A stretch of 7,113 nt of DNA from a candidate division Hyd24-12 bacterium UBA5074 (lineage in GTDB: Bacteria; Fermentibacterota; Fermentibacteria; Fermentibacterales; Fermentibacteraceae): NCBI GenBank assembly GCA_002414865.1, contig DIAQ01000088.1, positions 1 through 7,113 on the forward strand. Reading direction: 5' to 3'. The notes under the pieces were generated by a model. It saw nothing but the letters and a program-made list of their open reading frames with translations. It was not told the DNA's origin and ran no database searches. The translations under genes and the position numbers were made by a program. Numbering within the stretch: position 1 is the stretch's first letter; every line of letters begins with the position of its first letter. This document shows, one piece after another, positions 7,015-7,113 of this stretch.

Positions 7015-7113
7015 CTAATGCGGCCTGCGGCCGTCCGAGATCGCCGCATCCGAGAGGTCCGCTGCGCGGCTGAGCGCCTCGGACGCGGTCATCCTGCCGT
7101 ACAGGGCTATCTC
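7015..7113 (-). CDS. C-terminal 32 residues of a protein resembling an ABC extracellular solute-binding protein (5' part outside window)
   Basis: The minus strand is open from the window edge to a TAG at 7015-7017 and encodes 32 residues. The visible tail, EIALYGRMTASEALSRAAD and following, matches the usual C-terminus of family 1 (MalE/UgpB-like) solute-binding proteins: a final helix with a G-(K/R)-x-(S/T)-x-x-EAL-x-x-A pattern. Those proteins capture sugars or other small solutes for an ABC importer. The fragment is too short to name a substrate. Its stop is 22 bases before the OB-fold gene's ATG on the same strand, so the two genes are probably co-transcribed, although a promoter farther right cannot be excluded. 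The reading frame differs from that of the extended reading of the next gene. Alternative: any protein ending in an Ala-rich helix. Confidence in a real coding end is good; family assignment is moderate. Confidence 0.5.
   Translation of the reverse strand, partial: EIALYGRMTASEALSRAADLSDAAISDGRRPH

Noticed and set aside
6993..7049. A 19-residue N-terminal extension of the OB-fold protein, starting at 7049.
   Set aside because: It overlaps the end of the upstream gene, lacks a ribosome site, and would bury the signal peptide behind an Arg-rich stretch; the start at 6992 has GGAGGAG.
1..7113. Possible defence, mobile-element or CRISPR content.
   Set aside because: No repeat-spacer pattern, transposase, integrase, terminal inverted repeat, tRNA or toxin-antitoxin motif was seen on either strand; composition and gene style are uniform across the window.

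Overview
The window is a GC-rich bacterial fragment in which every supported gene lies on the minus strand, so it is transcribed from right (7113) to left (1). Six reading frames, two of them cut by the window edges, are packed head to tail with junctions of +22, +3, -11, +13 and +2 bases. No gap is long enough for a promoter or terminator, and the layout reads as the interior of one operon. There are no RNA genes, CRISPR arrays, insertion sequences or long repeats that I can see.

In transcription order: (i) 7015-7113, the last 32 residues of a protein whose C-terminus resembles sugar-type ABC extracellular solute-binding proteins; (ii) 5988-6992, a secreted protein with two tandem OB-fold-like domains and a C-terminal FlgD-type Ig domain; (iii) 5160-5984, a small PorV/UPF0164-like outer-membrane beta-barrel; (iv) 2735-5170, a large exported protein with two N-terminal helix-hairpin-helix (HhH) modules followed by a long beta-barrel-like region; (v) 1531-2721, a second PorV/FadL-like barrel; (vi) 2-1528, a secreted 5'-nucleotidase (UshA/CpdB-type metallophosphatase) whose C-terminus runs off the left edge.

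Every complete product appears to be exported. Two kinds of module associated with nucleic-acid binding (OB folds, HhH), a nucleotide phosphatase and two PorV-like barrels sit in one transcription unit. A reasonable but unproven reading is an envelope apparatus that binds extracellular nucleic acid or nucleotides and dephosphorylates the products outside the cytoplasm. No nuclease domain is visible in the window, so this remains a hypothesis.

Organism: PorV-like barrels, a FlgD-Ig C-terminal domain and the secreted HhH-barrel family point to the Fibrobacterota-Chlorobiota-Bacteroidota (FCB) superphylum. The high GC, together with regular use of ATA (at least nine ATA isoleucine codons in the 5'-nucleotidase) and AGG, suggests a high-GC candidate lineage such as Fermentibacterota or Eisenbacteria rather than typical Bacteroidota. 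This assignment is an inference from gene content and style only.
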